NCBI GenBank assembly: GCA_900769775.1
Contig: CAAGHT010000135.1
Location: 1-5,852, forward strand
Length of the DNA stretch: 5,852 nucleotides
Direction of reading: 5' to 3'
From: Clostridia bacterium
GTDB lineage: Bacteria > Bacillota > Clostridia > Oscillospirales > Acutalibacteraceae
In this document: piece by piece, positions 4,910-5,852 of the stretch
Layout of the letters: each line of letters begins with the position of its first letter
Numbering within the stretch: position 1 is the stretch's first letter
The notes under the pieces: generated by a model
What the model was told of the DNA's origin: nothing
The model's input: only the letters and a program-made list of their open reading frames with translations
Databases searched by the model: none
Translations under genes and position numbers: made by a program

Positions 4910-4965
4910 TTAAAGATTGACACGGGAGCCGTTTCGTGATATAATCTCCCGTGGTAAATCTTTAA
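4910..4965. repeat. Interrupted inverted repeat enclosing the pyrC promoter
   Basis: TTAAAGATT (4910-4918) and CACGGGAG (4921-4928) are mirrored by CTCCCGTG (4946-4953) and AATCTTTAA (4957-4965): 17 perfectly complementary positions with a 2/3-nt interruption and a 17-nt centre. The left arm overlaps the -35 and the spacer. The -10 lies at the end of the centre and the expected start is in the right arm. It could be an operator for a dimeric repressor, or an RNA structure in transcripts entering from the upstream gene. Confidence 0.75.
4917..4945 (+). promoter_or_regulatory. Perfect-consensus sigma-A promoter of pyrC
   Basis: TTGACA (4917-4922), exactly 17 nt, TATAAT (4940-4945). The start is expected about 4951-4953, giving a leader of about 140 nt before the pyrC ATG. 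Such a strong promoter fits a gene controlled after initiation by attenuation. Confidence 0.93.
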
Positions 4966-5075
4966 GTGCGATACAGAGATATCGGCAAGATTTAGAATAT
5001 TTGAGTTTTTGATGCCTCGCGGTATCATATCTTCTTGTATGCAAATCTTGTCGACAGGACAAGATTTTTATTTTT
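4951..5075 (+). promoter_or_regulatory. PyrR-type transcription attenuator in the pyrC leader
   Basis: Three mutually exclusive folds are visible. Anti-antiterminator: AAATCTT (4956-4962) pairs with AAGATTT (4987-4993); an internal loop follows (TAAGTG against GC), then CGATA/TATCG (4969-4973 with 4980-4984) closed by hexaloop CAGAGA (4974-4979). This agrees with the known PyrR binding loop: terminal CNGNGA, and a CUUUAA-type 5' side as in Bacillus pyr leaders. Antiterminator: 4982-4993 pairs with 5043-5054, 12 bp including one G-U. Terminator: 5043-5052 with 5058-5067. Known logic: UMP-bound PyrR stabilises the first hairpin, frees 5043-5052 and lets the terminator form; low UMP favours the antiterminator and pyr expression. 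The pyrR gene itself is not in the window. Confidence 0.85.
5043..5075 (+). terminator. Attenuator terminator directly upstream of the pyrC SD
   Basis: AAATCTTGTC (5043-5052) pairs perfectly with GACAAGATTT (5058-5067), 10 bp, 5-nt loop, followed by TTATTTTT. It ends two bases before the SD AAGGAG (5078-5083). A terminator in front of a gene start, with an upstream 12-bp competitor, is diagnostic of attenuation. Confidence 0.92.
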
Positions 5076-5090
5076 ATAAGGAGAACTAAA

Positions 5091-5852
5091 ATGTCTGCGA
5101 AACTTATGATAAACACTATAAGCTCAATGCAAAATGCCCCCTTTGTTTCGTCATTCCTTGAGACACTTGGTGGTAGTGTTTATAATTCGCCCCGATATGT
5201 TTTGTTGCCCGGTTTTTGCGATGTGCATGTGCATTTTCGCGAGCCGGGTTTTTGTTATAAAGAAACGGTAGAGACCGGCTCAAAGGCGGCAGCTCACGGC
5301 GGATATACTGCCGTTTGCACAATGCCGAACTTAAACCCCGTGCCCGACAGTCGTGAGCATTTGCAGCTTCAGCTTGATGCAATAAAACGCGATGCCGTAA
5401 TTAAGGTTTTCCCCTATGCCGCAATAACGGTTGGTGAAATGGGAGAGCAGCTTTCTGATATGCAAGGGTTGGCGGACGGCTGCATTGCCTTTTCGGATGA
5501 CGGACGCGGCGTACAGAGTGACGATATGATGAGAGCGGCAATGAAGAAGGCAAAAGCCCTCGGTAAGATGATAGTTGCCCACTGTGAGGTAAATGAGCTG
5601 CTTCATGGCGGATATATCCATGATGGAGAATATGCAAAGCTCCACGGCCACCGAGGTATCTGCTCAGAAAGCGAATGGCGGCAGATAGCCCGTGATATAG
5701 AGCTTGCCCGCGAGATAGGTGTTCCCTACCATGTCTGCCACATTTCGACAAAGGAAAGCGTTGAGATAATCAGAAAAGCAAAGGCGGAGGGTGTTGACAT
5801 CACCTGTGAAACGGGACCCCACTACTTAGTGCTTGATGACTCTGATTTAAAG
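5091..5852 (+). CDS. pyrC: Dihydroorotase, class I (N-terminal 254 residues, runs off right edge)
   Basis: Catalyses the reversible cyclisation of N-carbamoyl-aspartate to dihydroorotate, step three of de novo pyrimidine synthesis, in the cytoplasm. Visible amidohydrolase motifs: PGFCDVHVHFREPG (40-53), with the two metal-binding histidines H46 and H48 and substrate-binding R50; T-M-P-N-L-N-P-V-P-D (77-86); F-S-D-D-G-R-G-V-Q (134-142), with the metal-bridging Asp of class I enzymes; A-H-C-E (163-166); H-V-C-H-I-S-T (214-220); C-E-T-G-P-H-Y-L (239-246). The late Asp of the D-H-A-P motif lies beyond the window. SD AAGGAG with a 7-nt spacer supports the ATG at 5091. The HxH sits at 46-48, about 13 residues earlier than in B. 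subtilis PyrC, so the N-terminal beta domain is shortened. The PyrR-type leader supports the call and a downstream pyr operon. Confidence 0.95.
   Translation, partial: MSAKLMINTISSMQNAPFVSSFLETLGGSVYNSPRYVLLPGFCDVHVHFREPGFCYKETVETGSKAAAHGGYTAVCTMPNLNPVPDSREHLQLQLDAIKRDAVIKVFPYAAITVGEMGEQLSDMQGLADGCIAFSDDGRGVQSDDMMRAAMKKAKALGKMIVAHCEVNELLHGGYIHDGEYAKLHGHRGICSESEWRQIARDIELAREIGVPYHVCHISTKESVEIIRKAKAEGVDITCETGPHYLVLDDSDLK

Noticed and set aside
3541..5116. Other overlapping open frames in and after the binding-protein gene on both strands
   Set aside because: They overlap the well-supported SBP gene or the pyrC leader and have neither SD nor protein features.
5116..5751. Several overlapping minus-strand open frames
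   Set aside because: They are antisense to pyrC, whose motifs are unambiguous; the translations are low-complexity and H/R-rich, as expected of shadow frames.

Overview
The window looks like chromosome from a low-to-mid GC Gram-positive bacterium of the Clostridia, most plausibly an Oscillospiraceae/Ruminococcaceae-type gut lineage. This is inferred from the ylxM-ffh gene pair, consensus sigma-A promoters, strong Shine-Dalgarno (SD) sequences, lipobox-type signal peptides and a PyrR-type attenuator. No sequence search could be run.

Layout. (1) 1-481, minus strand: the start of ffh (signal recognition particle GTPase) preceded by ylxM, read leftwards from a consensus promoter at 453-481. (2) About 506-3393: an AT-rich islet. 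Sampled 60-base blocks are about 30-32% GC, against 52-55% in the flanking genes. It holds three minus-strand lipoprotein genes of unknown function (684-1322, 1460-2095, 2134-3069) among repeats, hairpins and gene debris. Two of the lipoproteins are paralogues, and each is directly preceded by the broken 3' end of a matrixin-like zinc metalloprotease gene (1350-1394 and 3074-3196). The two fragments share 23 of 26 bases over their best segment, so a protease-lipoprotein module was probably duplicated and both protease genes were later lost. The islet is bracketed by tandem 7-bp repeat arrays in opposite orientation (506-533 and 3352-3393). It also contains an array of mini-hairpins separated by ACTTCAT, a GGGGACGG palindrome, and a promoter / 5' hairpin / terminator unit that looks like a small RNA gene of about 100 nt (3198-3298). 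(3) 3407-4896, plus strand: a lipoprotein substrate-binding protein of the oligopeptide/dipeptide ABC family, with its own promoter and no permease genes in view. (4) 4910-5852, plus strand: a pyrimidine-biosynthesis start. A perfect-consensus promoter is followed by a leader that folds as a PyrR-type attenuator, with a CAGAGA hexaloop in the anti-antiterminator, a 12-bp antiterminator and a terminator just ahead of the SD. The leader precedes pyrC (class I dihydroorotase), which runs off the right edge.

How the parts work together. The edges are housekeeping genes: protein targeting on the left, UMP-repressed pyrimidine synthesis on the right. The middle is accessory and rearranged. The most interesting points are the matrixin/lipoprotein module and its two decayed protease genes, the candidate small RNA, the hairpin array, and an inverted repeat that encloses the pyrC promoter and could compete with the attenuator in read-through transcripts.
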